Position numbers and translations under genes: made by a program. A stretch of DNA of 64,000 nt from Olsenella sp. kh2p3 (GTDB taxonomy: Bacteria; Actinomycetota; Coriobacteriia; Coriobacteriales; Atopobiaceae). Location: positions 118,898 to 182,897 of the forward strand of contig FPKD01000003.1 in the NCBI GenBank assembly GCA_900119625.1, given 5' to 3'. Every line of letters starts with the position of its first letter. Within the stretch, counting starts at the first letter, position 1. Positions 37,700-45,817 of this stretch are shown piece after piece. The notes beneath the pieces were generated by a model. That model saw only the letters and a list, made by a program, of their open reading frames with translations, was not told where the DNA came from and ran no database searches.

Positions 37700-37775
37700 T
37701 GGAGCCAGCAATCAGACTCGAACTGATGACCCCCGCTTTACGAGAGCGGTGCTCTACCAACTGAGCTATGCTGGC
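37700..37775 (-). tRNA. tRNA-Thr (CGT)
   Basis: On the minus strand GCCAGCA pairs with TGCTGGC in the acceptor stem, followed by T and an encoded CCA. The anticodon arm CCGCT...AGCGG surrounds CTCGTAA, giving anticodon CGT at 37740-37742. The D arm AGCTCAGTTGGTAGAGC and T-arm GTTCGAGTC are standard. Confidence 0.95.
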
Positions 37776-37895
37776 CTGCGCTTGAGCGCCCAACTACTAT
37801 ACGGGGACGCGCCCTGCTTTGCAAGCGTCAGCGCGGATTTCTCCATGGATTCCCTCGCCGCTTGCCTCCGCTGGGATGCCCTTCGTGACCCAATA

Positions 37896-38033
37896 CTGCA
37901 GATTTCGAGTGGTTAGACTCACTCTTGCAAAACTCGATCGATAAATGGATGCTAACCAATCGGAATCTGCAGGACCATTATCTACCTGCAAACATCGGTT
38001 GGTTAGGCCACGCTAATCAATCGATTTTTGCAA
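37896..38033. repeat. Nested inverted-repeat element with outer flanking copy (family F)
   Basis: Outer arms TTGCAAAACTCGATCGAT (37925-37942) and 38016-38033 are complementary at 16 of 18 positions. Inside, CTAACCAATCGGAATCTGCA (from 37952) pairs with a right arm at 37985-38006. A further copy of the inner arm, CTGCAGATTTCGAGTGGTTA, lies just outside at 37896-37915. The element occupies the 470-base gap between tRNA-Thr and the spermidine-synthase-like gene. The rest of that gap has no recognisable gene. Confidence 0.75.
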
Positions 38034-38247
38034 TAACGCAGCCTTCGCTAATCTCACCACGCCGGCAAAGCGGAGAGCAGCCAGCCCTCAACGGGGAACA
38101 GCAAGCCTCCAGTGCCAAGATAGCTTCCAGCACTCCCAGCACAAGAGCGTCCCCTGCAAATAATCCAAACTGTCGGCGCCGTGCCAGCAGAAAGAGCCCA
38201 ATCGCTATGATGGGGCCTACGCAGACAGAGAGAGGCAGGGGGCGAGC

Positions 38248-39057
38248 ATGTCATACAGTGCGCACGGCTACTTCCCCTCCCCCGCCGAGCTCCTCCCACA
38301 CGTTGTACGCACCCAGTCTGGCCTGGCCGTCATTCACACAACGCACGCGCGCGACGTATGGCAGCGAATCCTCAGCACCGGAGGCGTCTGGCAGTCCGCA
38401 ACGCTCCTGGGTCCCCGGCGCATGGAACCCCCGTTTGCCTACCACCGAGCCTTCGGTCGCATCTTTGACCTGGTGCCCCACGCCCAGCGACTTCTCGCCA
38501 TTGGTGGCGGTGGCTTTGCCTTCCCCAAGTACGTTGCCGAGAAGCACCCGGCTGTCGTGACCGATGTGGTCGAAATCGACCCCGCCGTCATCGACATCGC
38601 GCGGCGCTGGTTCTACCTCGACGAGGCCAGCGAACTGCAACAGCACGGCGGGGGCCAGCTCAACGTGATCTGCGCGGACGGCAGACGGGTGCTCGATGAT
38701 GCCGCGCCATCCTTGTATGACGCCGTCGTCTTGGACGCCTTTATCCGCGATACGCCCGTGCTCTCCCTTGCCACCGCAGAGGCGTTCCAAGCTGCCCACC
38801 AGGCCCTTTCTCCACACGGCGTTCTTCTCGCCAACGTGGTTCCAGACGAGAACGACCCAGGCAACGGCTTTCTTAGAAGCGTCGCCGCAGGCCTTGTGGC
38901 AACCTTCTCCCACGTAGAAATCACTCTGGTGGTCGACCACCAGAACGTCGGCGAGAACTACATCGTCTTTGCCTCGGACGCCCCACTCGACCTGCCCGAC
39001 GCCATCCCCTTTGAAGAGGACTTTCTCGGCGACGCCCTCCACGACAGCACGCTGTAA
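38248..39057 (+). CDS. Spermidine-synthase-like methyltransferase-fold protein
   Basis: This 269-residue protein has a Rossmann SAM-type fold similar to polyamine synthases. Visible motifs are LLAIGGGGFAFPKYVAEKHP, VVEIDPAVIDIARRWF (acidic nucleotide-binding residue), ICADGRRVL and YDAVVLDAF. Such spermidine-synthase-like proteins without the N-terminal beta domain often have no proven activity. The ATG follows a purine-rich GAGAGAGAGGCAGGGGGCGAGC. It converges with the PNP fusion gene, with a long palindrome between the stops. Confidence 0.75.
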   Translation: MSYSAHGYFPSPAELLPHVVRTQSGLAVIHTTHARDVWQRILSTGGVWQSATLLGPRRMEPPFAYHRAFGRIFDLVPHAQRLLAIGGGGFAFPKYVAEKHPAVVTDVVEIDPAVIDIARRWFYLDEASELQQHGGGQLNVICADGRRVLDDAAPSLYDAVVLDAFIRDTPVLSLATAEAFQAAHQALSPHGVLLANVVPDENDPGNGFLRSVAAGLVATFSHVEITLVVDHQNVGENYIVFASDAPLDLPDAIPFEEDFLGDALHDSTL

Positions 39058-39073
39058 GGCAGTTGCTGGCAAC

Positions 39074-39188
39074 GTCGCCGGAAGGCGCAAAATGTTGCAA
39101 TTCTCGCCAAACAAGGCCCTCTGGAGACAAATTGTCTCCAGAGGGCCGTTTGTGTTGCAAACGCTGCCAAAAGGGGCCTTCCGGCGAC
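39074..39188. repeat. Nested palindrome at convergent gene ends (family C)
   Basis: The centre, 39115-39147, is a perfect 16-base palindrome around one A and begins GGCCCTCTGGAGACAA. Outer arms GTCGCCGGAAGGC (39074-39086) and 39176-39188 are a further 13 perfect base pairs. The 115-base element fills the gap between two convergent stop codons, so it can terminate both transcripts. The central AAATT and arm style match the palindromes at 5789, 5852 and 23251. Confidence 0.8.
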
Positions 39189-39229
39189 ACGGGAGCGAGC
39201 GACGCAAGAGTCGAGAGGCACGCGGTGCC

Positions 39230-40420
39230 CTACAGCATCCTTAGCACGCCGCGGACCAGTCGCTCGAAGTCCTCGGAGTAGCGCTCGGCACACGCCAGCA
39301 CGGAGCCGTGATCTGTATCAGCAGAGCCGGCCATGTTGGTGGCAAGCGTGAGTCCCAGCACGTTCATGTCAAGAGCGCGGGCCATGATGACCTCGTTCAC
39401 CGTAGACATGCCCGCAAACGAGACGCCCAGCAAGCGCAGGGCGGCAACCTCGGCGGGAGTCTCGAACGAAGGTCCCAGCATCCCTGCATAGACGCCCTGC
39501 TGCAGCCCAATGCCGGCGTCGTCGGCCACGCCCTGGGCAATCGTGCGCAGATAGGGCGAGAAGGCCGCGCTCATGTCGACGAACGGCGTGTCGACGTCGC
39601 GCAGCTCATCCCACTCGGCAAGCGGGTTTCTCCCCGTAAAGTTGATCTGGTCCGTGAGAATGCCAAGGCCCACCTTGGCATTGCCCTCAACCGCCCCCGT
39701 CGCGCACGCAAAGATGATGTCACGGCAGCCAAGGCGGAACGCGTGACGCACAAGACATGTCACCTCGGAGGCGGAGTAGCCCTGGTAGAGGTGAATGCGG
39801 CCGGGATAGACAACCACGGGCACGTCGTCGATGGTGCCAACCGTAGCCTCGAAGTCATGCCCCCTCACGGGACGCGCGGACTCCGGGAAGCCCTCGATGT
39901 CGTGGTAGTCGATGCGGCGCACGGGTTTGACGAGCTTGGCCAGATGCCCCAGGCCCGTCCCCAGCACAATGGCAACGGGGTGCTCCACAGAGGGCTTGCA
40001 GGACTCAACCGTCTCTTCGCTAACCACGCAGATCCCCTCCTCCTCGAGGAGCCGGGCATAGACGCCCTCCCCCTCGGTCACGCTTCCGGTATAGGTACCA
40101 TCGTAAATGACGTGGACCCCGCATGACGGGCTTTTTGCCTTGAGGACGGCAAGCGGTGCCCCCGCGCGGCGCGCAACGGCAAGCATCTTCTCGCTTCCGC
40201 GCAGGAAGTCCTCGGTCACGTCGGTGCCGTCGCGGAGCCACACGCGTCCCTCGCGCTGCTCCGCAGGCGGTCGGGGCACGGGCAGACGTGCGGCGGTCTC
40301 GGGGCACACCGGCGTCACGTCGAGCTTTTTGGCAAGGTCGATAACCGCCTGACACGGCTTGGCGCCCCCGTCGTAGCGTACCGGCCTCCCCAGAAGGCAG
40401 GCACTCACTATCGCACGCAT
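39230..40420 (-). CDS. DUF523 (TudS-like) - purine nucleoside phosphorylase fusion
   Basis: Residues 1 to about 145 are a DUF523 domain, opening IVSACLLGRPVRYDGG. Cys8, Cys39 (VCPE) and Cys100 (SPSCG) are placed like the iron-sulfur ligands of thiouracil desulfurase TudS, a characterised DUF523 protein. Residues about 147-396 are a class-I purine nucleoside phosphorylase, with IVLGTGLGHLAKL, GRIHLYQGYS, MLGPSFETPAE and GMSTVNEV. The frame is continuous. It may desulfurise thio-bases and phosphorolyse the nucleosides in one protein; that is inference. The ATG at 40420 follows GGGGAGTGCCT. Confidence 0.88.
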   Translation of the reverse strand: MRAIVSACLLGRPVRYDGGAKPCQAVIDLAKKLDVTPVCPETAARLPVPRPPAEQREGRVWLRDGTDVTEDFLRGSEKMLAVARRAGAPLAVLKAKSPSCGVHVIYDGTYTGSVTEGEGVYARLLEEEGICVVSEETVESCKPSVEHPVAIVLGTGLGHLAKLVKPVRRIDYHDIEGFPESARPVRGHDFEATVGTIDDVPVVVYPGRIHLYQGYSASEVTCLVRHAFRLGCRDIIFACATGAVEGNAKVGLGILTDQINFTGRNPLAEWDELRDVDTPFVDMSAAFSPYLRTIAQGVADDAGIGLQQGVYAGMLGPSFETPAEVAALRLLGVSFAGMSTVNEVIMARALDMNVLGLTLATNMAGSADTDHGSVLACAERYSEDFERLVRGVLRML

Positions 40421-40512
40421 AGGCACTCCCCTCTCGCAGCACGGCCGTCACCCGCACAAGCGGCGAGAACGGCGGCGCGTTCTTCTCGACACATCAAAAT
40501 TGTCATCAAAAA

Positions 40513-40539
40513 GGGGACGGGGCGCAATGCCCCGTCCCC
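40513..40539 (-). terminator. Strong intrinsic terminator
   Basis: GGGGACGGGGC (40513-40523) and GCCCCGTCCCC (40529-40539) form an 11-base stem with a 5-base loop. On the minus strand TTTTT follows directly. It ends the transcript of the SurA-like gene 25 bases upstream. Confidence 0.9.
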
Positions 40540-40563
40540 ACAAGGACGCGCTTGGTGTAACCC

Positions 40564-41445
40564 CTAGACCGTCAGCGAGCTAATCTGGATGGAGGTCTTG
40601 GAGAGCAGCGTGTTGACGTAGGTCGTCCACTCGCTCGACGCCTGCGAGGCGGCGGTGGAGTAGTTGGAGTACGCCACGTAGTAGGCCTGCTCGGCGGCAG
40701 CGTAGCTCGCGGAGTCGTTGGAGATGGAGTAGGTCGAGAGCGCCGAGTAGTACGCGCCATCGGTGCTGGCCCAGGTGTTGTTCGCGGAGTCCCACTCGTC
40801 GCCGGCGAGGCCGATGATGTACTGCGCGTAATCGGCCGACGTGGTGTCCTCGTTGCCGTCGGAGGGAGCGGTGGGGGCGGTGGGCTGGTCGGGGACCGTG
40901 GTGGTGATCACGGAGTCGCGGAGCTTCTTGATGACCGCGGCGTCGTGGAGGAGCGACTTTGTGGCGTCCTCGTCCAGGCCGTAGTTGGAGCCGATGGTCG
41001 CAAAGTCGTCGGTACCAAGGGTGCTCTGTGCGTAGCTGCTCACGTCGTCGTCGGTCACGGTGATGTTCTGGCTCTCTGCCTCCGCAAGGACGACCTTGTT
41101 GCGTGCATAGCTCAGGATGTCGTCCGCAGAGGGGACGTTGTAGGAACCGTCACTGTTTGCCTGGTTCTCGAGCGACCCGTTCTGCTGCAGCACCTCGCGC
41201 GCGGTGATCGCGTGGCTGGAGCCGTCATAGGTGTACGTCGCGATGGTCGAGTCGAGGTCCGACTCGCTGAGGGCCGTCTTTCCCGATGCGGTACCGGAGC
41301 CGTTCGAAAGCAGGAAGTGGCCGCAAAGGACGCCCACGACCAAGGCGACCGCGCAGATCGCAATCCAGACGGGCGTGCCCAGCGAGCGCTTTGCGCCCTT
41401 GGGTGCCTTGGGGGCACCGTTCTTCTCGATGGTGCTGTCTGCCAT
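40564..41445 (-). CDS. Membrane-anchored SurA_N-like chaperone domain protein
   Basis: The 293-residue protein has a short cytoplasmic N-terminus with KGAKRS, one membrane span (WIAICAVALVVGVLCGHFLL), then an external domain. The external part, with LSYARNKVVLAEAESQNITVTDDDV and similar helices, resembles the SurA/PrsA N-terminal chaperone domain. No PPIase domain follows; instead there is a Tyr/Ser/Ala-rich helical tail. It may help fold secreted proteins. The ATG at 41445 follows GAGAGGTGAGCAC. Confidence 0.7.
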   Translation of the reverse strand: MADSTIEKNGAPKAPKGAKRSLGTPVWIAICAVALVVGVLCGHFLLSNGSGTASGKTALSESDLDSTIATYTYDGSSHAITAREVLQQNGSLENQANSDGSYNVPSADDILSYARNKVVLAEAESQNITVTDDDVSSYAQSTLGTDDFATIGSNYGLDEDATKSLLHDAAVIKKLRDSVITTTVPDQPTAPTAPSDGNEDTTSADYAQYIIGLAGDEWDSANNTWASTDGAYYSALSTYSISNDSASYAAAEQAYYVAYSNYSTAASQASSEWTTYVNTLLSKTSIQISSLTV

Positions 41446-41660
41446 GTGCTCACCTCTCGAATCGGCGCGGGGTTCCCGCGCCATGGTTCTCTCATAGAAA
41501 CCCAGCAGATACATACGGTTGGCATTCTACCCTAGAGCCAACGCGCGCCCGGCTCAACGCGGCGCGCTCCCCCGCGTTAGCACATGCACGCAACCAACCT
41601 TAAAGAGGGGGCGAGAAATGCGCCGTACGGGTCCAACGGGCGCGGCCTACGCCGGTGCCC

Positions 41661-42251
41661 CTACTTGGCCTTGCCCTTGGCAATAGCGAGAATGTCGCCC
41701 GAGAACTGCTTGATGTAGCCGTTGCCGCTCTCCGCGTCAAACTTCACGCGCGAGACAAGCTCCTTGGCCGTCTTCTTGGAGATGTCGCCGCCGGCGAAGG
41801 CGAGAAGCCCCTCGAGCATGTCGCGGTACTCGGCATCGCCGTGGTAGCACTGGATCGCCTCGTCCAGAAGCGGCCAGGCCTCGTCGGAGCGCGCGGGAGA
41901 GGTGGCCCCCAGGCGGCAGAGGAAGAGGAACGCTGCCAGGCGCACCGTCGCGGAGTCGTCGTCGAAGAGCGACGCCTCGGCGCCGTCGAAGGCGGCGCTC
42001 ACCTGGTCGGCGTATGCGTCCGTCATGGTGGAGAGGGCGTCGAGCACCTCCCAGCGCGTCTGTGCCTCCGGGCGGTCAAGGGCGTCGATCAGCGCGTCGA
42101 TGTGGCCGGCGAGCAGCGACGGGTCCTTTGCCGCCACGGCCGCGATGTCCTGCGACACCTCCTGACGGTGCCTACGGCTCGATGCCGAAAGGCCGTCAAT
42201 CAGGGTCGCGACGCCCGCCGCGCTCATAGTCTTGTTGTTCTCCTCTGCCAT
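41661..42251 (-). CDS. HEAT-repeat-like helical protein of unknown function
   Basis: A 196-residue, mostly helical acidic protein. Repeating hydrophobic helices such as LLAGHIDALIDALDRPEAQTRWEVLDAL and SATVRLAAFLFLCRLGA look like HEAT/armadillo repeats. No catalytic motif is visible. The ATG at 42251 follows GAGAGGAGACTTGGCA; an upstream TTG is less likely. It starts 27 bases after the NYN gene, so the two are probably co-transcribed. Confidence 0.65.
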   Translation of the reverse strand: MAEENNKTMSAAGVATLIDGLSASSRRHRQEVSQDIAAVAAKDPSLLAGHIDALIDALDRPEAQTRWEVLDALSTMTDAYADQVSAAFDGAEASLFDDDSATVRLAAFLFLCRLGATSPARSDEAWPLLDEAIQCYHGDAEYRDMLEGLLAFAGGDISKKTAKELVSRVKFDAESGNGYIKQFSGDILAIAKGKAK

Positions 42252-42278
42252 TGCCAAGTCTCCTCTCTTAGCCCCGCG

Positions 42279-43061
42279 CTACTCGTGGAAGCCGTCTACC
42301 ACGACGGTTCCACTCTTGGGGTCCTGGTGGATGTCGATAAAGCCAAGCTTCGCTGCCTCGCGGATGAGCGCCGTGAAGGAACGGTACCCAAACGAGCCCT
42401 CCGAGAACTGCGGACGCTTGCGGCGCATGGTGTCCTTCAGACGACTTGCCAGGATGAACGAGTCGCTCTCGCGCTGCAGAGCGTCGATGGTCTCGAAGAG
42501 CAGCTGGTAGCAGGGCTGCTTCTCCTTGGGAACCTTCTGCGAGAAGTCCGGGATGCCCGCCGAGCGGGTGAGGTCCTCGTAGAAGATGAACTCGTCGCAG
42601 ACCTCGGCCAGAAGCGAACTGGTTGACTCCTTCATGCCCACGCCAATGACCGTCTTACCAAACTCCTTGAGCTTGGAGACAAGCGGCGAGAAGTCCGAGT
42701 CACCGGAGAGAATCGCAAAGGTGTCGATGTGGTCCTTGGTGAGACACATCTCGACGGCGTCCACGGCAAGGCGGATGTCGGCCGAGTTCTTGCCGGTGTA
42801 GGCGCGGTCCGGTATCTCGATGAGCTCGATGCCCAGCTCGTGCAGGGGCGTGACGGCAGTGTCGAAGCGCTGCCAGTCGCAGTAGGCGCGCTTGGCCGTG
42901 ATGCGGCCCTTGTCGACCAGGCGCTCCAGGATGAGCTTGACGTCGGGCGCGGGGCCCGGCTCCTGGTGGCCGTTCCGCTTGCGCTTTCCGGTGCCCAGCG
43001 CAAGGTTCTCGTAGTCTATGAACACCGCAATGGAGCTCTGCGGCATGTCGGTGGTTGCCAT
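42279..43061 (-). CDS. NYN (PIN-like) nuclease-fold protein with OST-HTH/LOTUS-type tail
   Basis: The 260-residue protein has an N-terminal NYN domain with acidic motifs FIDYENLALG, the aspartate in NSADIRLAVDAVE and SGDSDFSPLV, as in metal-dependent RNases of the LabA/DUF88 type. About residues 180-260 form a small winged domain (FILASRLKDTMRRKRPQF) like OST-HTH/LOTUS, which binds RNA. It may process or bind specific RNAs. The 3' side leads to the HEAT-like gene. Confidence 0.85.
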   Translation of the reverse strand: MATTDMPQSSIAVFIDYENLALGTGKRKRNGHQEPGPAPDVKLILERLVDKGRITAKRAYCDWQRFDTAVTPLHELGIELIEIPDRAYTGKNSADIRLAVDAVEMCLTKDHIDTFAILSGDSDFSPLVSKLKEFGKTVIGVGMKESTSSLLAEVCDEFIFYEDLTRSAGIPDFSQKVPKEKQPCYQLLFETIDALQRESDSFILASRLKDTMRRKRPQFSEGSFGYRSFTALIREAAKLGFIDIHQDPKSGTVVVDGFHE

Positions 43062-43541
43062 CTAGTGCCTGGTTCCCTTCTCGACGTTGGCGCCGGTCTC
43101 GGCGTTTGGGGTTTCTGCCTGGACGCTCATGAGTTCCGGCTCGGGCTTGCCCTCCTTGCGCGCCTTGCGAACGGCACGTCTGCGGGCCTTCTCGGCCTCG
43201 GTGCGATTGGTCTGGTCCTTGTTCACGTTGAAGTACTTGTCGGCGAACTTCCAGGGACCGACGGACTCGCCAAAGCCGATCTTTGCCCCGGCAAGTGCGC
43301 CAGCCATGAGCCCAAGGACCAGGCCAGCGAGCGTGAGCAGCTGGACAGCCCACACCATGGCAGAGACTGCGACGCCCACCAAGATGATCTTGAGGTTGGC
43401 GATGTGGAAGTCGCGCTTCTCGACGCACTTCTTGCCCATCTCCTCGCCCACGTGCTCGCCAATGACAAGGCCAAAGGCAAAAAGCATGATCACGAAGATG
43501 GCAACAGCGAAGCTGCCTGTGCCAAGGCTGTTCTCGTCCAT
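43062..43541 (-). CDS. Small membrane protein of unknown function
   Basis: This 159-residue protein has three likely membrane spans (residues about 10-27, 50-70 and 70-88). A basic cytoplasmic tail follows (KARRRAVRKARKEGKPEPE). I do not recognise the family. Its stop is directly adjacent to the NYN gene start, and it begins 6 bases after the dehydrogenase, so it belongs to the same operon. Confidence 0.6.
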   Translation of the reverse strand: MDENSLGTGSFAVAIFVIMLFAFGLVIGEHVGEEMGKKCVEKRDFHIANLKIILVGVAVSAMVWAVQLLTLAGLVLGLMAGALAGAKIGFGESVGPWKFADKYFNVNKDQTNRTEAEKARRRAVRKARKEGKPEPELMSVQAETPNAETGANVEKGTRH

Positions 43542-43547
43542 GCGGGG

Positions 43548-44633
43548 CTACTCCCCGTCCCCATGGTGGTGGCAGCAGTGGCCGTCCTCGTGGCCGTGGC
43601 CGCCGCAGCAGCCGTCACCGTGGCCCTCCCCGTGGCCGCCGCAGCAGCCGTCGCCGCCGTGGCCGCCGCAGCAGTGGTCGTCCTTCTCGCCCTCGTCGGC
43701 GAGGTCCTCCACGTCGAGCTTGGACCAGTCGAGGCCGGCCGCCGTGCAGGTGACCTCGTCCTGGTAGAGAAGGCTTATCGCCTGGGTGCCAAGACGCGCG
43801 CCACCAATCTGGTACAGCATGTCATAGAGGGTGTAGGCCGTCTCGGCGCCGGGAAGGGTGATGTCTGCGTCCTCGGCCTGCGCGAGCGCAAGCCCCAGGT
43901 CCTTGCGCAGGTGCTCCACGAGGAAGCCGGGCTTGTAGTCGCCATCGAGCGACTTGGGCGCCAGACGATCCATGGCAACCGAGCCGCCCATGCCGTGGCT
44001 CACCATGTCGAGCGTCTGGGCAACGTCGAGGCCGCCCTGCTCGGCGAGGGCCATGGCGTCCGCGTAGCCCACCATGCACGCGGCAAGCGAGACCTGGTTG
44101 CAGAGCTTGGCCGTCTGGCCCTTGCCAGCGCCGCCCATGTAGTAGATCTTGTCCGAGAAGGTCTGGAGGATGGGCAGCACGGGCGCGGCGTAGCTCTCCT
44201 TGGCGCCCACAATGAGCGTGAGCGTACCAGCCTTGGCACCGGTGTCACCCCCGGTTACGGGGCAGTCGAAGGCGTGCTTGTCCTCGACCTCGCAGGCGTC
44301 GTGGATGTCCTTGGCGAGCTGCGCCGAGGAGGTCGTGAGGTCAACCAGGTAGGCGCCCTTCTTTGCGGCGCGCACCAGGCCGTCCGTTGAAAGATAGACG
44401 TCCTCGACGTCTGCGGGATAGCCGAGCATGGTGAAAATGACGTCCGCGTTGGCTGCAGCCTGGGCGGGGGTGTCGGCCCAGTGCGCGCCCTTGGCGAGAA
44501 GCCCCTCGGCCTTCGACTTGGTGCGGTTGTTTACCGTGAGGTCGTAGCCGGCGTCCAGGATGTGGCCTGCGATAGGGGCACCCATGATGCCGGTGCCGAT
44601 GAAGGCGACCTTGGTCCTGTGGGTTGTGGGCAT
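43548..44633 (-). CDS. 3-hydroxyisobutyrate dehydrogenase-family protein with Cys/His-rich tail
   Basis: Beta-hydroxyacid dehydrogenase, 361 residues. The NAD(P) motif FIGTGIMGAPIA, the substrate segment CPVTGGDTGAKAGTL and the catalytic lysine region GAGKGQTAKLCNQ are all present. Residues about 320-361 form an unusual tail of repeated CCGGHG units with 8 Cys and 10 His. This looks able to bind metals and is not part of the usual family length of about 290-300. The ATG at 44633 follows GAAAGGACCTATCAC. Confidence 0.88.
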   Translation of the reverse strand: MPTTHRTKVAFIGTGIMGAPIAGHILDAGYDLTVNNRTKSKAEGLLAKGAHWADTPAQAAANADVIFTMLGYPADVEDVYLSTDGLVRAAKKGAYLVDLTTSSAQLAKDIHDACEVEDKHAFDCPVTGGDTGAKAGTLTLIVGAKESYAAPVLPILQTFSDKIYYMGGAGKGQTAKLCNQVSLAACMVGYADAMALAEQGGLDVAQTLDMVSHGMGGSVAMDRLAPKSLDGDYKPGFLVEHLRKDLGLALAQAEDADITLPGAETAYTLYDMLYQIGGARLGTQAISLLYQDEVTCTAAGLDWSKLDVEDLADEGEKDDHCCGGHGGDGCCGGHGEGHGDGCCGGHGHEDGHCCHHHGDGE

Positions 44634-44658
44634 GTGATAGGTCCTTTCATGTGAGGGA

Positions 44659-44691
44659 GGCCGCCCCAAAGCGTCTCGCTCCGAGGCGGCC
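44659..44691 (-). other. Intercistronic hairpin between degV and the dehydrogenase
   Basis: GGCCGCC (44659-44665) pairs with GGCGGCC (44685-44691) across a 19-base loop in the 74-base gap. No strong U-run follows, so it is more likely a partial attenuator or stability stem than a full terminator. Confidence 0.4.
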
Positions 44692-44707
44692 CGGTTCTGT
44701 GCCGAGG

Positions 44708-45799
44708 CTAGGCTTGTGCGCCCGGGTTGCTGGGCGCATCTTGGGCACCGCCGTTGCTTGCGCGGCCTCGCACGCGCTTGGCGATGCGGTCGGTGAGCGA
44801 GAGCTTCTCGCGGCGGTCGGTGCCCCAGAAGACGAGGGCCACCATGCCCGGTCCCACGTGGGTCCCCAGGATGGGCGAGACCGAGGAGCGAATGACGGTG
44901 ACGTCCTCGCAGCCCTTCTCCTTGCGGATCTCGTGCTCGAGCCAGTCCGCGTCCTTCTCGGCGTCGGTCGAGACGATGGCAAGCGGGAGTGACGAATCGT
45001 GGGCGTAGTTGTCGCGGAAGTCCTGGATGATGGCCCGCAGCGCCTTCTTGCGGCCGCGGCACATGCCGCGCAGCGTGAGGGCGCCGTTGAGGTCATAGGA
45101 GAGCTCGGGCTTTATGTCGAGCTTGCCGCCCACGTTGGCCGCGGCTGGCGGGATGCGGCCGCCCGCGGCAAGCGCGTCAAAGCTGTCGAGCGTGAAGTAG
45201 CCGTGGATGAAGTAGCGCGCGTCCGAGGCCCAATCGTAGAGCTCGCGCGCCGTGAGGCCGTTTGACGCCTGACGCACGACCTCGATGGCGAGAAGCTCGC
45301 CGGCAGCGGAGTCGCAGCGGTTGTCCAGGACGTAGATCTCGGTTCCGGGGCGCTTCTCGCGAAGCATCTCCGCCGCCTGGCGGGCGGCGTTGATGGAGGA
45401 CGAGAGGCCCTCGGAGAGTCCCATGTAGATGATGGGGAGACCCTCCTCGGTCGCCTTCTCGAAGACATCGAGGTAACGGCCGGGCGTCACCGCGCTGGTG
45501 GTGTAGTGGGTCTCGGGATGCTTGCGCATGTTCTCGTAGAACTCGTGCGGATCTTGGGTCTTCCACATGTCATCCACGTGCTCCACGCCATCGGAGTCCA
45601 CGTAGGTGAAGGGTATGACCTCGACGCCGAGCTGCTCGGCCACGCCCGGGGCGTAGTCGGACGTTGAGTCGACGATGATGGTGACGTTGCGCCTCTGATG
45701 GTAGCGCCGGCCGACGCCTGCGACGTCGGCCGGTGCCTGTGACGATTGGGGAGCTTCCTCCTGGGCGCTTATGGTCTTCTGGTCCTTCTCTTCTGCCAT
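44708..45799 (-). CDS. DegV-family fatty-acid-binding protein
   Basis: DegV (FakB-like) proteins present a bound fatty acid to a kinase for phospholipid synthesis. After a polar extension of about 37 residues, the 363-residue protein shows TIIVDSTSDYAPGVAEQLGVEVIPF, YTTSAVTPGRYLDVF, the lipid-contact IIYMGLSEGLSSS and GTHVGPGMVALVFWG, all typical. The extension (SAQEEAPQSSQAPADV) is unusual and looks disordered. It lies 18 bases downstream of hpf. Confidence 0.88.
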   Translation of the reverse strand: MAEEKDQKTISAQEEAPQSSQAPADVAGVGRRYHQRRNVTIIVDSTSDYAPGVAEQLGVEVIPFTYVDSDGVEHVDDMWKTQDPHEFYENMRKHPETHYTTSAVTPGRYLDVFEKATEEGLPIIYMGLSEGLSSSINAARQAAEMLREKRPGTEIYVLDNRCDSAAGELLAIEVVRQASNGLTARELYDWASDARYFIHGYFTLDSFDALAAGGRIPPAAANVGGKLDIKPELSYDLNGALTLRGMCRGRKKALRAIIQDFRDNYAHDSSLPLAIVSTDAEKDADWLEHEIRKEKGCEDVTVIRSSVSPILGTHVGPGMVALVFWGTDRREKLSLTDRIAKRVRGRASNGGAQDAPSNPGAQA

Positions 45800-45817
45800 T
45801 CGCTCAGTCTTTCCCGC

